A stretch of DNA of 64,000 nt from Flaccisagitta enflata (taxonomy: Eukaryota > Chaetognatha > Sagittoidea > Aphragmophora): NCBI GenBank assembly GCA_965153355.1, contig OZ231128.1, forward strand, positions 44,578,001 through 44,642,000, in the 5' to 3' direction. Shown in pieces: positions 34,820 through 47,220 of this stretch (position 1 is the stretch's first letter; every line of letters begins with the position of its first letter). Position numbers and translations under genes: made by a program. The notes below the pieces were generated by a model, which saw nothing but the letters and a program-made list of their open reading frames with translations, was not told the origin of the DNA and did no database searches.

Positions 34820-35915
34820 TATTATAAGGATGGAAGGAAGAAAGGATGAAAGGTACTTAAGGATAGAAGACAGGAAGGAAAGGAGGAAGAAATGGAAAGA
34901 AGAAAAGCAGGAAAGGAAAGAAAGAATTGGGGGAAGGAAGGAAGGTAGGAAGGAAAAGAGGAAGGAAGGAAGAGAGGAAAGGAAGGAGGGGAGAAATGAA
35001 AGGAAGGAAGCGAGGAAGGGAAAGTAGGAGGCAGGAAATAGAGAGAGGAAAGAAATAGAGGGAAGAAAGAAAGTAAGGCAGAAAGAGAAGGGAAGTAAGG
35101 ATGGATGAAAAGAAAGAGGGGAAGGGGGTGAAGGAAGGGAGGAAAGAAAGGAAGAAAGGCATGGGAGGATGGGAGGAAAGGAGAAAAAAAAGGAAAGGAG
35201 GAACTTTTTTTAAATTCAGACTATTTTCAATACCTTTTAAGTTGTTCCAAATTATGACTGTGGTATTGTGTAATTTTGTTGTTTTGTAATAACATAGTTT
35301 GGATGATGTGTTTGAAAAACGGAGCACACAGTTCTTCCTTCTCTACTGCCCTTTTCAATGGCTGTTCTTTACTTTTGCCTTCCTCCCTTCCCTCCTTCCT
35401 TCCTTCCTTCCTAGTTTTTTTTTTTTTTTGCTTCTTCCTTTCCTTCTTTCTTCCTTCCTTTCTTCTATCCATCCTAGCTACTTTTCCTTTTTCAAGACAC
35501 TCTCTTTCCTTCCTTACTGCTTTTTCATTCGATACTGCCTTTCTCTTCAATAAATCTTTACCCAATTGTTTCGCTTCTTTTCTTTCTTCCTTCCCTCCTG
35601 CTTTCCTAACTTCTTTTCTTCCCTCCATTCCTTCCTTCCTTTCCTCCCCTCCTTACATTCTCTCCTTCCCTTCCTCCCTCCCTTCCTTTTATGACAACCA
35701 TTCTTTTACTTCCTGCCATTTCCCCCTGTTTTCTTTTTATTGGCATTCTTTTCTCTCTTTTTTTTTTCTCTTTTATTCTTTCTTTTTTTTCTTCCTTTTT
35801 CCTTTTTTTTCTCTTTCTTTCTTTTTTCCTCTTTTTCTTCCTTCCTTTTTCCTTTTTTTTCTTTTTCTTTCCTCTTTCTTTTTCTTTCTCTTCCTTCCTT
35901 CCTTTCCTGCTGGAC
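34820..35915. repeat. Purine tract facing pyrimidine tract (GGAA-rich / TTCC-rich)
   Basis: 34820-35215 is AAGGAAGG/GGAAAG-rich on the plus strand. After a 160-bp unique spacer, 35375-35915 is TTCCTTCC/CTTTTT-rich. The pair is roughly inverted-complementary in composition and may be an inverted duplication of one tract. The Lys/Arg/Glu and Phe/Ser/Leu frames over it are artefacts. Confidence 0.9.
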
Positions 35916-35995
35916 TAGCTAGCTTCCTGCGAGCGCCGCTCGCGCGCTCGGCTACTTTGCCGAGCCCTGCCTACTTACTGCCTTTGGGCTGCAAT

Positions 35996-36687
<692 letters not shown>

Positions 36688-37692
36688 GGGCAGCGGCCCC
36701 GAAGGGGCCGATGACCTATGCTTTCACACATAGGGGAAATTTTTCCTTCTTCTCCTCCTCCTCCGTCCACCCCCTTTGAAGCTCATACCCCGGCCTTGGG
36801 GCCCAAATCCTAGCCTTGAGGCCAAAATCTTAGTCTCAAGGCCCAAATTCCAGCCTCAAGGCCCAAATCCTAGCCTCAAGGCTCAAATCTCAACCTTAAG
36901 GCTCAAATTTAAACCCTGAGGCTGAAATCCCATCTTTGAAGCTCAAATCCCAGTCTCTAGGGCCATATTCTAGCCTAAAGCCTCAAATCCCAGCTTAAAG
37001 CCTCTAATCACAGCTTAAAGCCTCAAATCCCAGCTTAAAGCCTCAAATCCCAGCTTAAAGCCTCAAATCCCAGCCTAAAGCCTCAGAGTAATCCAGCGCC
37101 CAGGCTCAAATCACAGCTCATGGCTGAAATCCCAGCCTAAGCCTCAAATCCCAGCCTCAAGCCTCAAATCCCAGCCTCAAGACTCAAATCCCAGCCTCGA
37201 GACTCAAATCCCAGCCTCGAGACTCAAATCCCAGCCTCGAGACTCAAATCCCAGCCTCGAGACTCAAATCCCAGCCTCGAGACTCAAATCCCAGCCTCGA
37301 GACTCAAATCCCAGCCTCGAGACTCAAATCCCAGCCTCGAGACTCAAATCCCAGCCTCGAGACTCAAATCCCAGCCTCGAGGCTCAAATCCCAGCCTCAA
37401 GGCTCAAATCCCAGCCTCAAGCCTCAAATCCCAGCCTCAAGCCTCAAATCCCAGCCTCGAGGCTTAAATCGCAGCCTCAAGGCTTAAATCACAGCTTCAT
37501 GGCTCAAATCACTGCCTCATGGCTCAAATCACTGCCTTGAGGCTAAAATCCCATTATTGATGCTCAAATTCAATCCTAGAGCTTCCAAACTTACTAAGCA
37601 TAGGTCATCGGCCCCTTCGGGGCCGCTGCCCCTCTCACCATCTCACCCACATATACTCACATAGGGGCAACAGGTACGCTGACCATCTAACG
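36688..37692 (+). mobile_element. HTM element 2: perfect 33-bp inverted repeats, 20-bp array
   Basis: The left repeat 36688-36720 begins GGGCAGCGGCCCCGAAGGGG and the right repeat 37599-37631 is its exact complement, ending GGGGCCGCTGCCC. The hairpin CGGCCCC-TTC-GGGGCCG sits in each. Between them are about 40 units of a 20-bp repeat (AGCCTCGAGACTCAAATCCC), with ten near-identical units at 37186-37380 and older diverged units toward both edges. The tail CCTCTCACCATCTCACCCAC...AGGTACGCTGACCATCTAAC...TTTTTGCGACT ends at about 37692 and directly precedes HTM element 3. Confidence 0.9.
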
Positions 37693-37727
37693 CTTTTTGC
37701 GACTATTCTTCTTTTTCTTCTTCTCTT

Positions 37728-38313
37728 GGGCAGCGGCCTGAAGGGAGCCGATGACCTATGCTCACACATGGGGAAATTTCCTCCTCCTCCTTCTTCTCCT
37801 CCTTCTCCGTCCCCCCCCCTCAAGCTCGAATCCTAGTCTCGAGACCCAAATCCTAGCTTCGAGGCTCAAATCCCCACTTCGAAGGTCAAATCCCAGCCTT
37901 GAGGCTCAAATCTCAGTCTTCAGGCTAAAATCCCACCCTCGAGGCTCAAATCCCAGCCCTTAGGCTCAAATCCCAGTCTCAAGGCACAAATCGCAGCCTT
38001 GAAGCTCAAATCCTAGCCTCGAAGCTCAAATATCTGCTTCAAAGCTCAAATCCCTGCCCCAAAGCTCAAATCCCAACCTCAATACTAAAATCCCAGCCTC
38101 GAAGCTCAAATCTCAGCAGCCTTGACTGAAATCCCAGCCTCAGCTCAAATCAGCCTCAAGAGTCTAATCCAGCCTCCAGGCCCCTAATTTCCATCCTTGA
38201 GGCCCAAATAAAAACAGCATAGGTCACCGGCCCCTTCGGGGCCGCTGCCCCTCTAACCATCTCACACCAACATACACTCACAGAGGGGCCTTGGGTACCG
38301 CTGACCATCCTAA
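37728..38313 (+). mobile_element. HTM element 3, in tandem with element 2
   Basis: The left repeat is GGGCAGCGGCCTGAAGGGAG-CCGATGACCTATG (slightly diverged) and the right repeat is 38218-38250 (CATAGGTCACCGGCCCCTTC-GGGGCCGCTGCCC). About 20 degenerate 20-bp units lie between, then the conserved tail CTCTAACCATCTCACACC...TTGGGTACCGCTGACCATCC-TAACG. It begins within 36 bp of the end of element 2, joined through TTCTTTTTCTTC. Confidence 0.88.
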
Positions 38314-38339
38314 CGTTTTCCCCTGTCTGCCTTTTTGTT

Positions 38340-38365
38340 TCGTTCTGTTTCTCTCTGTTTCTGTC

Positions 38366-38409
<44 letters not shown>

Positions 38410-38549
38410 AGTCTGTCTGTCTGTCTGTCTGTCTCGGTCTGTCTGTGTGTCTGTCTGTCCGTCCATCTCTCTGTCTGTCTGTCTGTCTGGACCAACGGAC
38501 AGACGGATGGACAAAGCCTCTTATAGAGTTGCGTGTCCGCAACTAAAAA
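38340..38549. repeat. (CTGT)n microsatellite ending in a reverse PAL end
   Basis: 38350-38490 is CTGT with CTCTGT, CGGT and GTGT variants. 38490-38549 (GACCAACGGACAGACGGATG...GTTGCGTGTCCGCAACTAAA-AAG) is the left end of a reverse PAL copy, so the microsatellite probably grew from the GTCC/GTCT tract of that element. Confidence 0.85.
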
Positions 38550-38975
38550 GAGCAAATGGAAAAAAAGGCACTGATAGCGCAATTGGAAATGAGAAAAATA
38601 TTCTTAACAATGCGGACATGTACTACCTAGAGCACAAATATATCGCCAAGCATTTTAAGCAATATCTCTATCAGAAATGAAAAAATCATATAAAAATCAG
38701 TGAGACCTGAAACTACATCAAATTTCTGACCAAATGCCACCAACTGTATTTTTCTAGCACAAGTTGTTTAGAAATTGCAAGCAAAACAAAAGTGATACCC
38801 CTTTTGAAAAATGGAATGGATATAAATTTTTGGTCCCATATTGGCTAGAACAGAATTCTGCTTATAACAGATAAAATTTGTTGGTCCCTTCAAATCCATT
38901 GGAGGGGGAGTCAACTGAATGCGGCAAGGTTTATGTCTCAGTCTATTGCTCCATCCATCTACTGATGGCACCTTG
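38550..38975. other. Spacer, no gene recognised
   Basis: Unique-looking AT-rich sequence. Confidence 0.5.
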
Positions 38976-39214
38976 ATTTTTTAGTTGCGGACACACAATT
39001 CTATAAGAGGCTTTGTCCGTCTGTCCATCTGACAGTCCGTCCGTCCGTTGGTCCGTCTGGGGTCATCAAGTTGAAAAAGTGCAAATTTTTGATGCTGCAG
39101 TTGTTATTATGTGTTTGTGTTGGAGAGGGGTTGGGAGTTGGGGGTTGGGGTGAGGCTGGGGGTTGGATGCCCCTGCCCACCTGTCCGCAACGATATTTTG
39201 ACCCCGCGTCACTT
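38976..39214 (+). mobile_element. PAL subfamily c
   Basis: TTTTTTAGTTGCGGACACAC-AATTCTATAAGAGGCTTTG, GTCCGTCCGTTGGTCCGTC, GTTGAAAAAGTGCAAATTTT-TGATGCTGCAG, a G-rich stretch, GGATGCCCCTGCCCACC, end CGCAACGATATTTTGACCCC-GCGTCACTTG. It closely matches 57659-57901. Confidence 0.88.
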
Positions 39215-39215
39215 G

Positions 39216-39333
39216 CTTTTTTAGGTGCGACAAAGCACCTTCATAACTGGCTGTGTCCGTCGGTCTGTCGGTCGGGTAACACATTCGTTCGACGATCCAC
39301 ACGTCACGCCTTATTGGCCTACTTGGCCTTGTT
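39216..39333 (+). mobile_element. PAL subfamily b, abutting a subfamily c copy
   Basis: TTTTTTAGGTGCGACAAAGC-ACCTTCATAACTGGCTGTG, GTCCGTCGGTCTGTCGGTCG, end CTTATTGGCCTACTTGGCCT-TGTT. It starts within 2 bp of the previous element's end. Confidence 0.9.
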
Positions 39334-40210
39334 CATTCATGAATGTTTTTTTGTCTCTTGCTAAGCGACTGATCAGAGGGTATGTTCATTGGTCGAAAGC
39401 GACTCTAAGAGAGCCTATTTCATTGAGAGGGAGTGTTGATTGGTTGGAGGGATGCATCACTTTTCCTTCCCACCCACAAAACAGCCCCCTACCACCCACA
39501 AAACTGTCCCTGCCCATTGCTTCTGCCCATTCGAAGCGATTCCGTATCGGTCATGTTTCCGTCCTTGTTTTTGTCCTGTGCAGATGTCCAACGTGTGCAT
39601 ATGTTCAATCCACGCCCCTGCCCTTCCATGAATAAGACTGATGTGTCAGTCGGTTGGTCGCTCGGCCTTCTATTTGGCTCAGAATTAAGGATTGCTATTG
39701 ACGGGAAAAGCAGATAAAAGAACAGTTATCATTAATGACTAAATTGAATGAATGAATGAATGAATGAATGAATGAATGAATATGCGAACAAAGTATAGAT
39801 GATTGAAGTTATAGACAACTGCTCAATGTGTAATTGCAAGCTAAGATCCCGATTATAACATTCAAATTATGACATGATGAGAAAATGAGCAAAAAATGGC
39901 TTTTTATTGCTGTTATTTACTTATAACAGGGCAATTCAATATAAAACTTGATAAAAAATAGATATTTTATACAAATTATATATATTGGCAATATTTTGAA
40001 GTATTTTCTAACTGAATATACTTGAAAAATATGGAAAAATCTCATCATATCATGAAAATCATTATTAAATATTAAATTGTTAATATTTACCTAACTAAAA
40101 TAGATTTTGCATCAATTTTTTTTGTTTTGTAACTGGAAAGTGATATACTATGCTACCATAAAGAAAAAAAATGTTTTATGATACTTAAATTTTTTAACCT
40201 TGGTGACTAC
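39334..40210. other. Intergenic with (GAAT)n, no gene recognised
   Basis: 39745-39782 is (TGAA)n. From 39850 the sequence is strongly AT-rich. No coding evidence. Confidence 0.6.
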
Positions 40211-40747
40211 TGTTGTTATTTTGGCTCTATGCCCTTTTACTTATCTTTTACCATTTGGGCTAAGACATTGTCATATCTTCTTTACTCCTCATTCTACAAC
40301 ATAACTAAAGGTAGCGTACAGATATTAGGCTTTCAGTCTCTAATAGAAGCAGGGTACGAGCCCTTTTTAGCAGTGTTGCACAAATAACTACAAGGGATAA
40401 TCAGGCATAATTAATGTTTATTAAAACTTACGTTAAAAGACGAACGAGAATGGGATCCACATCAGTAGGAATTCATTATCAGGCGAGTGTCAAATAAACA
40501 TCAAACTGTCTTTTATAGTTGCCCTTCATTCACTAAACTGTTTATAATAAATGAAGATCAGACTAACAAATCTTTGTCGAAACATGAGTTCATGATTCCA
40601 AATATTCTAAAACATATGAGGGCATTTATTGGAATTATGAGAGAAAAGTGAAGAATGTTATGTTTTATTTTATATTGAAATATTGAACTATAAACATATT
40701 GATTTTATCAAACCATTGTTATCTAAAATTAAAGCCAAATATTAACA
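40211..40747 (+). mobile_element. 537-bp LTR-like sequence, copy 1 (identical to 50001-50537)
   Basis: Every base I compared matches 50001-50537. It begins TGTTGTTATTTTGGC and ends GCCAAATATTAACA. This gives the TG...CA termini of an LTR and a short imperfect terminal inverted repeat. AATAAA occurs at about 40493 and TTTTATAG at about 40511. No target duplication is obvious around this copy (GACTAC/TAACCC). The 60-70-codon frame across it is present in both copies but has no recognisable domain. Confidence 0.75.
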
Positions 40748-41794
40748 TAACCCCCTGCTATAAATATCTTATTTAAAGATATTTTATTGTTAAGCTTGAA
40801 TTTTATAGATAAAATATTGATAAAATCTTTTTAAGTGTCAAAAACTTTTGTCCGGGATATTATCTCAAATATTTCTAACAATGTTAGATTTAATGTTAAC
40901 ATTTTAATTCATCAAGATCATCAATTGTGGGAAATGCAAAATTATCCTGAGCTGACTAAAACAAATGGGAATAAAACAGCAGCAGAATCTCACGGTTCAA
41001 TGTTCAGGCATTTAAGATAACGAAATCAAACGTTAAGATAATAAATCCTAATGAAGAATCCAAGCCCCTTCTTGATACTTTGTTCGTTTTCATTCGCGGG
41101 GTCAACCTCTTGAAGGAGTCAATTGATTTATCAAGTATCATATCTTGTTCATTATGATATAATAGACAAAGATGTCTATAACTAAAGATATCAATGATAT
41201 AATTTGATAGGTTACTTTTCCGTCGTTAACGTGAGCGATATTGCGATATTCAACTTTTAAGGCCAATCATTCTTTTGATTGTCAAGTGTTCTTAAGCATC
41301 TGCTTTTTTGACTTTCTTATCAATATGATGTTTATCATCATGAAAAGGAGGACTGTTTTTGTCCTTTCCTCTTATTGTCATACTTTTGTTTCCATTTCTC
41401 CAAATTTTCATCAGTGTCTTAAATTTCAGTGATCTTCATTTTTTTATTTCAAAATGTCATATTTCATTGTTTTATGATGCAGATTTTTGTGGTTGTGTTT
41501 GTGTTTATGGATTTTGTTTCATTGGATGCAGTGGGATGCTTGTGTATATCTTGATTGTGAAATCACCAGGCATGGTTCGATGTGTGACATGCGTAAGTGA
41601 TGTATTTTGACACAAGATAGTAACTCCGGTTGACCTACTTTACTTTACTTTGTCTTTGTGGGGCGCCGTTGATGTGGCTTTTCATTGTATGTCATCAGAA
41701 ATGAAATTCATTGGAACGCAACACGATAATGCAATGTTGAAATGAGTTGCTAACTAGCTTTTCCCACATTCCTGTTTCTTCATCCAAGTGTTTT

Positions 41795-41796
<2 letters not shown>
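40748..41796. other. AT-rich intergenic, no gene recognised
   Basis: No primer-binding site or gag/pol-like frame follows the LTR-like copy. The short frames are unrecognised. Confidence 0.6.

Positions 41797-41860
<64 letters not shown>
41797..41860. repeat. (CT)n microsatellite
   Basis: About 32 CT units. Confidence 0.97.
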
Positions 41861-41864
<4 letters not shown>

Positions 41865-42640
41865 ATTGCGAGTTTTCATCTTGCAGGAAATTCTTCACAT
41901 GCCAATCTTAGGGCACATGTCCCATTTCCTCCTCCAAAAGAATTTCCTGCCAATCTGTGAACTAACACATTGGTTGGCCCGTCACAAGCAAGCCACGATC
42001 CTAAACCTCCAATCTCAAAGAGGCATTATCCCCCCAAAGCGGACCGATATCAAGCAAATCATATATCTTTCAGCCCTAAAACAGATGTCGTCAATGGATT
42101 TACAAACCATCGAACAAACAAGACCGACCAGACAACCGCAAGGACAGGAAAACGCAGACAAGCGCAGATAAGTGCTGACAAGCGGACGTTATTACCTCAT
42201 CTCAGATTATCATCACCTTAGTAGAACGGAGTCTGAAAAGGAAAATTCATAGAAAATAACTCAAACTTAAAAGATGTACCTATCTTATAGAAAACAAAAA
42301 GATTAGTTACTTTCCCTTCTACCATCAACCCAGCTATCCCTCATCCATGTGTAGGACGAGTCTAGGGGTTTTCTTCCACAAGTAGAATTGAGTCCGTATG
42401 TAGAAACGAATCCAGGGGTTTCCTTTCAACCTGTGCTTAAAAATTAATCATATACCGGTTAATCACACATTTTGTTCCTCCAGTTCGCAATAATCCACCT
42501 GGAAGAAAATTGTGTTAATGATAAAGTGTTAAATATCAAACAATAGTCTTACCTATGGTACAATTGTTTGACTCACCAACGGACATACTGTCTGACCGAC
42601 ACATACGTAGTGCAAAAGTCTGGCAAAATTTCTTCCTTCA
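41861..42640. other. Intergenic, no gene recognised
   Basis: The frame continuing from the CT run to 42171 is non-repetitive past 41870 but unrecognised. 42357-42425 has two copies of AATCCAGGGGTTT-like words. 42575-42605 has reverse PAL-like GACATACTGTCTGACCGACA. Confidence 0.5.
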
Positions 42641-42788
42641 AACCGCCATTCGACAGCACCCCCAGTCGCTCCCCGGCGGGGAATAAAACCCCGGTCTTCC
42701 GCTTGACATTTGACTGCACCCCCAGTCGTGGCTCCCCGGTGGGGAATTGAACCCCGGTCTTTCGCGCGGCATTCGACTGCACCCCCAG
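42641..42788 (-). repeat. Tandem tRNA-Asp-like 3' halves (~60-bp unit, 2.4 copies)
   Basis: On the minus strand each unit reads CTGGGGGTGCAGTCGAATG, then GCGCGAAAGACCGGGGTTCA-ATTCCCCACCGGGGAGCC. The second half strongly resembles the T-arm, variable loop and acceptor 3' strand of eukaryotic tRNA-Asp, including a B-box (GGTTCAATTCC) in the better copy (42729-42788). The second copy (42666-42726) has GGTTTTATTCC, a damaged B-box. No 5' half (A-box, D-arm) is present, so this is not a functional tRNA. It may be a SINE head remnant or a tRNA-fragment satellite. Confidence 0.65.
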
Positions 42789-42815
42789 CCGAACACCACA
42801 ACCCATTCTTCACTG

Positions 42816-43271
42816 TCAGCCATCAGTCTGTCCGTCATGTTGTTTTACTTCAATACCCGACTGTACTGTTATCCTTCTCTTCGATCCTCGCCTTCCACCA
42901 TTGACTATTTCAATGGTCACTCTGTCTTCCTTATCATCATTGTGTTGTATTATAGCCGCTTCCGGCATATGAGTGTTTCCACTGCTATCTCGTTTTACAC
43001 CGTTTAGGTGCGGTTGACTCCAACCGATTTGGCCTTTGACCTCCTCAGGTCCCCCTACGCGGGCCCGTGCCCCCCTCAGGGCCGCCACTCTGTCGGTCAA
43101 CGGGCCCCTCAGCCCTTGACGTGTTTGGTCACTGAACCCGTAGGGGAGAGGTTCAGGATTAACACCCACGCCAACGGGCCTTGACGTGGCGTTCAGAAGT
43201 GTCTCTGAATCCTCATTCATTGAGACAACCCCTTCCCCAGCCCCCCTCAAGGCTGGTTCGGGGGGACACAC
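42816..43271 (-). CDS. Unrecognised 151-codon open frame in a GC-rich island
   Basis: The frame is non-repetitive and compositionally unlike its AT-rich neighbourhood. The region 43010-43270 is markedly GC-rich. The product would be basic and soluble, with a Gly/Pro/Arg-rich first half (GVNPEPLPYGFSDQT, VAALRGARARVGG) and a charged second half (HNDDKEDRVTIEIVNGGRRG). I recognise no domain. It could be an exon, or the leader or gag-like part of a retroelement whose remainder is missing. It could also be chance. The tRNA-like repeats lie just downstream on the same strand. Confidence 0.3.
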   Translation of the reverse strand: MCPPEPALRGAGEGVVSMNEDSETLLNATSRPVGVGVNPEPLPYGFSDQTRQGLRGPLTDRVAALRGARARVGGPEEVKGQIGWSQPHLNGVKRDSSGNTHMPEAAIIQHNDDKEDRVTIEIVNGGRRGSKRRITVQSGIEVKQHDGQTDG

Positions 43272-44487
43272 CCTTCAAATCAACTCTACTGTTCCGGACA
43301 GCAGATCCCCTTCCCTGTTTAAAAATATTCTCTAGGGGTCTTTTCTAACTTACAGAATTATGAAAAACCTTTGCCCCTTGTAGATATGCGCGTCTAGCGG
43401 GTCCCCAACTCCAGGTGTCCCAATCTGCTCACTCCATGAGTCTTAATACTGTATCCTCATTGGCATTGAAGGATTGATTCCATCCCATTCTTTTACCGAA
43501 ATAATACGCTATACCATGGATATGAACCACCCCATTATTTTCAAAAGGGAACTCATGAAAATTATTCAAATCCTAAACGCACGGTCATTGCTTATGCATA
43601 TAAGCCATTATACACTGTTATTGTTATCATATCAAGAACAAAGCTTACCAGTGAACTTCTCCGAGCATGTGAACTACAGATGCTATGTCTCATATATAGT
43701 GAGATTATCAGAATTTAGATCTAAGAAAAGATTGTTGAAAAAAAAATCAATTAAAAAAACAAGGTCATGAAAATCATTTTGGAGTTGTGTAATAATGAAT
43801 CATGCACAGATAAGACCACCTGTGATGCATAGAAAATCAGAGCAAGACAAAATTCTAACCACTGATGATAAGGGTAAAATTTTGCTTAATGAAACAAAAG
43901 GGAAAATAAAGGATAAAGAAAACAGAAAAATACAAACTTTAGTAATAAAATGTAGAAACTTAATCTACATTTAGAAGATAAATGCGATTCAAGAAAATAT
44001 CAGTCACTCTATATGACAAGGTAGAGGAAGAACAAAAAAAAACAAAAATCAAAAAAATCTCTATAAAGGGAAAATTTATTGTGAAAACAATTTTCATGAA
44101 GGGAACAAAAGAAACAGTATAACATTATAAGAAGGTTTACAAGACAAGCAAGAAAAAACCAAGTGAACACTGTGAAAAAGACTTTGTAAAAGAGTTAGTA
44201 TCAAAATATTTTTCTCACTTAAAATTTTGCGGGACTACAGGGAATTGCTCAATGCAGTACATCAAACCTTCACTGTAAGCGATGTCTTATATGAATGATT
44301 CTCCAAATGTTCAGATACGCTAAATGGACATCCATCCCTACCAAGATGAGTTGTAACTTTTGTGTTCACACACCCTTCTAAGTTACGCATTAACACCGTC
44401 ATTCATATCAGATTTAAACATAAACAAACTTAAAATTAGAACAAATATACCTGAAACAGCCACATGACCCCAAACTCGACTCTGGAG
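43272..44487. other. AT-rich intergenic, no gene recognised
   Basis: A/T-rich with A-runs at 43735-43760 and 44030-44050. Nothing recognised. Confidence 0.6.
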
Positions 44488-45191
44488 CAGGCCTGAGCGA
44501 TTGTATTGAGTATTGGTATTGTGTTTATAGTATTCTTGTGTATTGAGTTTTCCCAATACATGTAGCTTATTTTGTAATTTTTTCAATATAATACAATACT
44601 ATATAATATCATAAAAAGTTGATCCTAGGAAAGAAAAATATATGAGAGAAAGACTTAATGAAATGAAGAGGAATAGGAAAAGCATTCAAAGGTCTGAGTG
44701 AGAACTAAAGAAAGGGAGAAGGTGAGGGATAAAAGGAAAACAGGTGGGTTTGCTGGAAACAGAAGTGGATGAGGGATGAAAAGAGGAGGAGGAGGAGGAA
44801 GAGGACCTTTTGACAGTTTAAGTGGGTTGAGAATATAGACAAACACACAAAAATATAAAAAAAACAAATCCTTAAAAGAGTAATCAGTAACTAGAAGCTG
44901 AGACGAAACCGAGAAATAAGAGGAAGAAGATAAAAGATCTTCAGAGAAACAGGAAGACAAACAAGGAGAGATAATGAATAAAGAACAAAAACAAAGAAAA
45001 GAAAATAGAAAAAAAAACAGCAATACATAGTATTACTTAATATTTAGTGTTAATAATAAAACTATGTATTTCATATTGTTCAGTATAATCAAAGCTATAT
45101 ATTATTAAAAATTGTATTGTATTGTCACAATACGTTCAAGTATTGTATTGGTATTGTATAGTTGACAAAAATGCTATATAGCTCAGGCCTG
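44488..45191. mobile_element. hAT-type non-autonomous element with perfect 8-bp target duplication
   Basis: The termini CAGGCCTGAGC and GCTCAGGCCTG are flanked by CTCTGGAG on both sides (44480-44487, 45192-45199), an exact 8-bp duplication. The subterminal regions on both sides are rich in TATTGTATTG/GTATTGGTATTG words. The core is GA-rich with no transposase frame; the 122-codon minus frame is low-complexity. The CAGGCCTG terminus is shared with the smaller hAT MITEs at 29906 and 33846. Confidence 0.95.
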
Positions 45192-45199
45192 CTCTGGAG

Positions 45200-45419
45200 T
45201 ACCTTTAAATGATAAAACTTAGAAAACGACATCTGAGATCAGTGGACATACGGATGGACTGGTTGATGAAAAAAACCGACGGGCAGACTAAAATAGTCTT
45301 AAACTTGGGTCAACATGCGGCTTTAAATGATAAATAAAGATAAGATTTTATAAGGTTAGCCCAGTTTCATTGCATGAGTGTGTGGCTAGGCTAGAAATCT
45401 ATTTGAACTTTCTTGCGTG
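45200..45419. other. Spacer, no gene recognised
   Basis: 45240-45290 has reverse PAL-like GGACATACGGATGGACTGG words. Confidence 0.45.
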
Positions 45420-47100
<1,681 letters not shown>

Positions 47101-47220
47101 AACAAGGCCAAGCCGGCCAATATGTGCGATGTGAGGATCGTCGCACAAATGCATTATAGACCAACAGACAGACAGACCAACCAACGGACAGAAGTTGATG
47201 TTTATTGTCGCACATAAAAA
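47101..47220 (-). mobile_element. PAL subfamily b (reverse)
   Basis: AACAAGGCCAAGCCGGCCAA-TATGTGCGATGTGAGG, CAACAGACAGACAGACC, end TTATTGTCGCACATAAAAA. It is the reverse of 20822-20935 and 39216-39333. The palindrome is eroded. Confidence 0.85.

Noticed and set aside
42666-42788. Functional tRNA genes
   Set aside because: Only the 3' half resembles tRNA-Asp. No D-arm, A-box or anticodon arm can be drawn, and the copies are tandem at 60 bp, too short for a tRNA.
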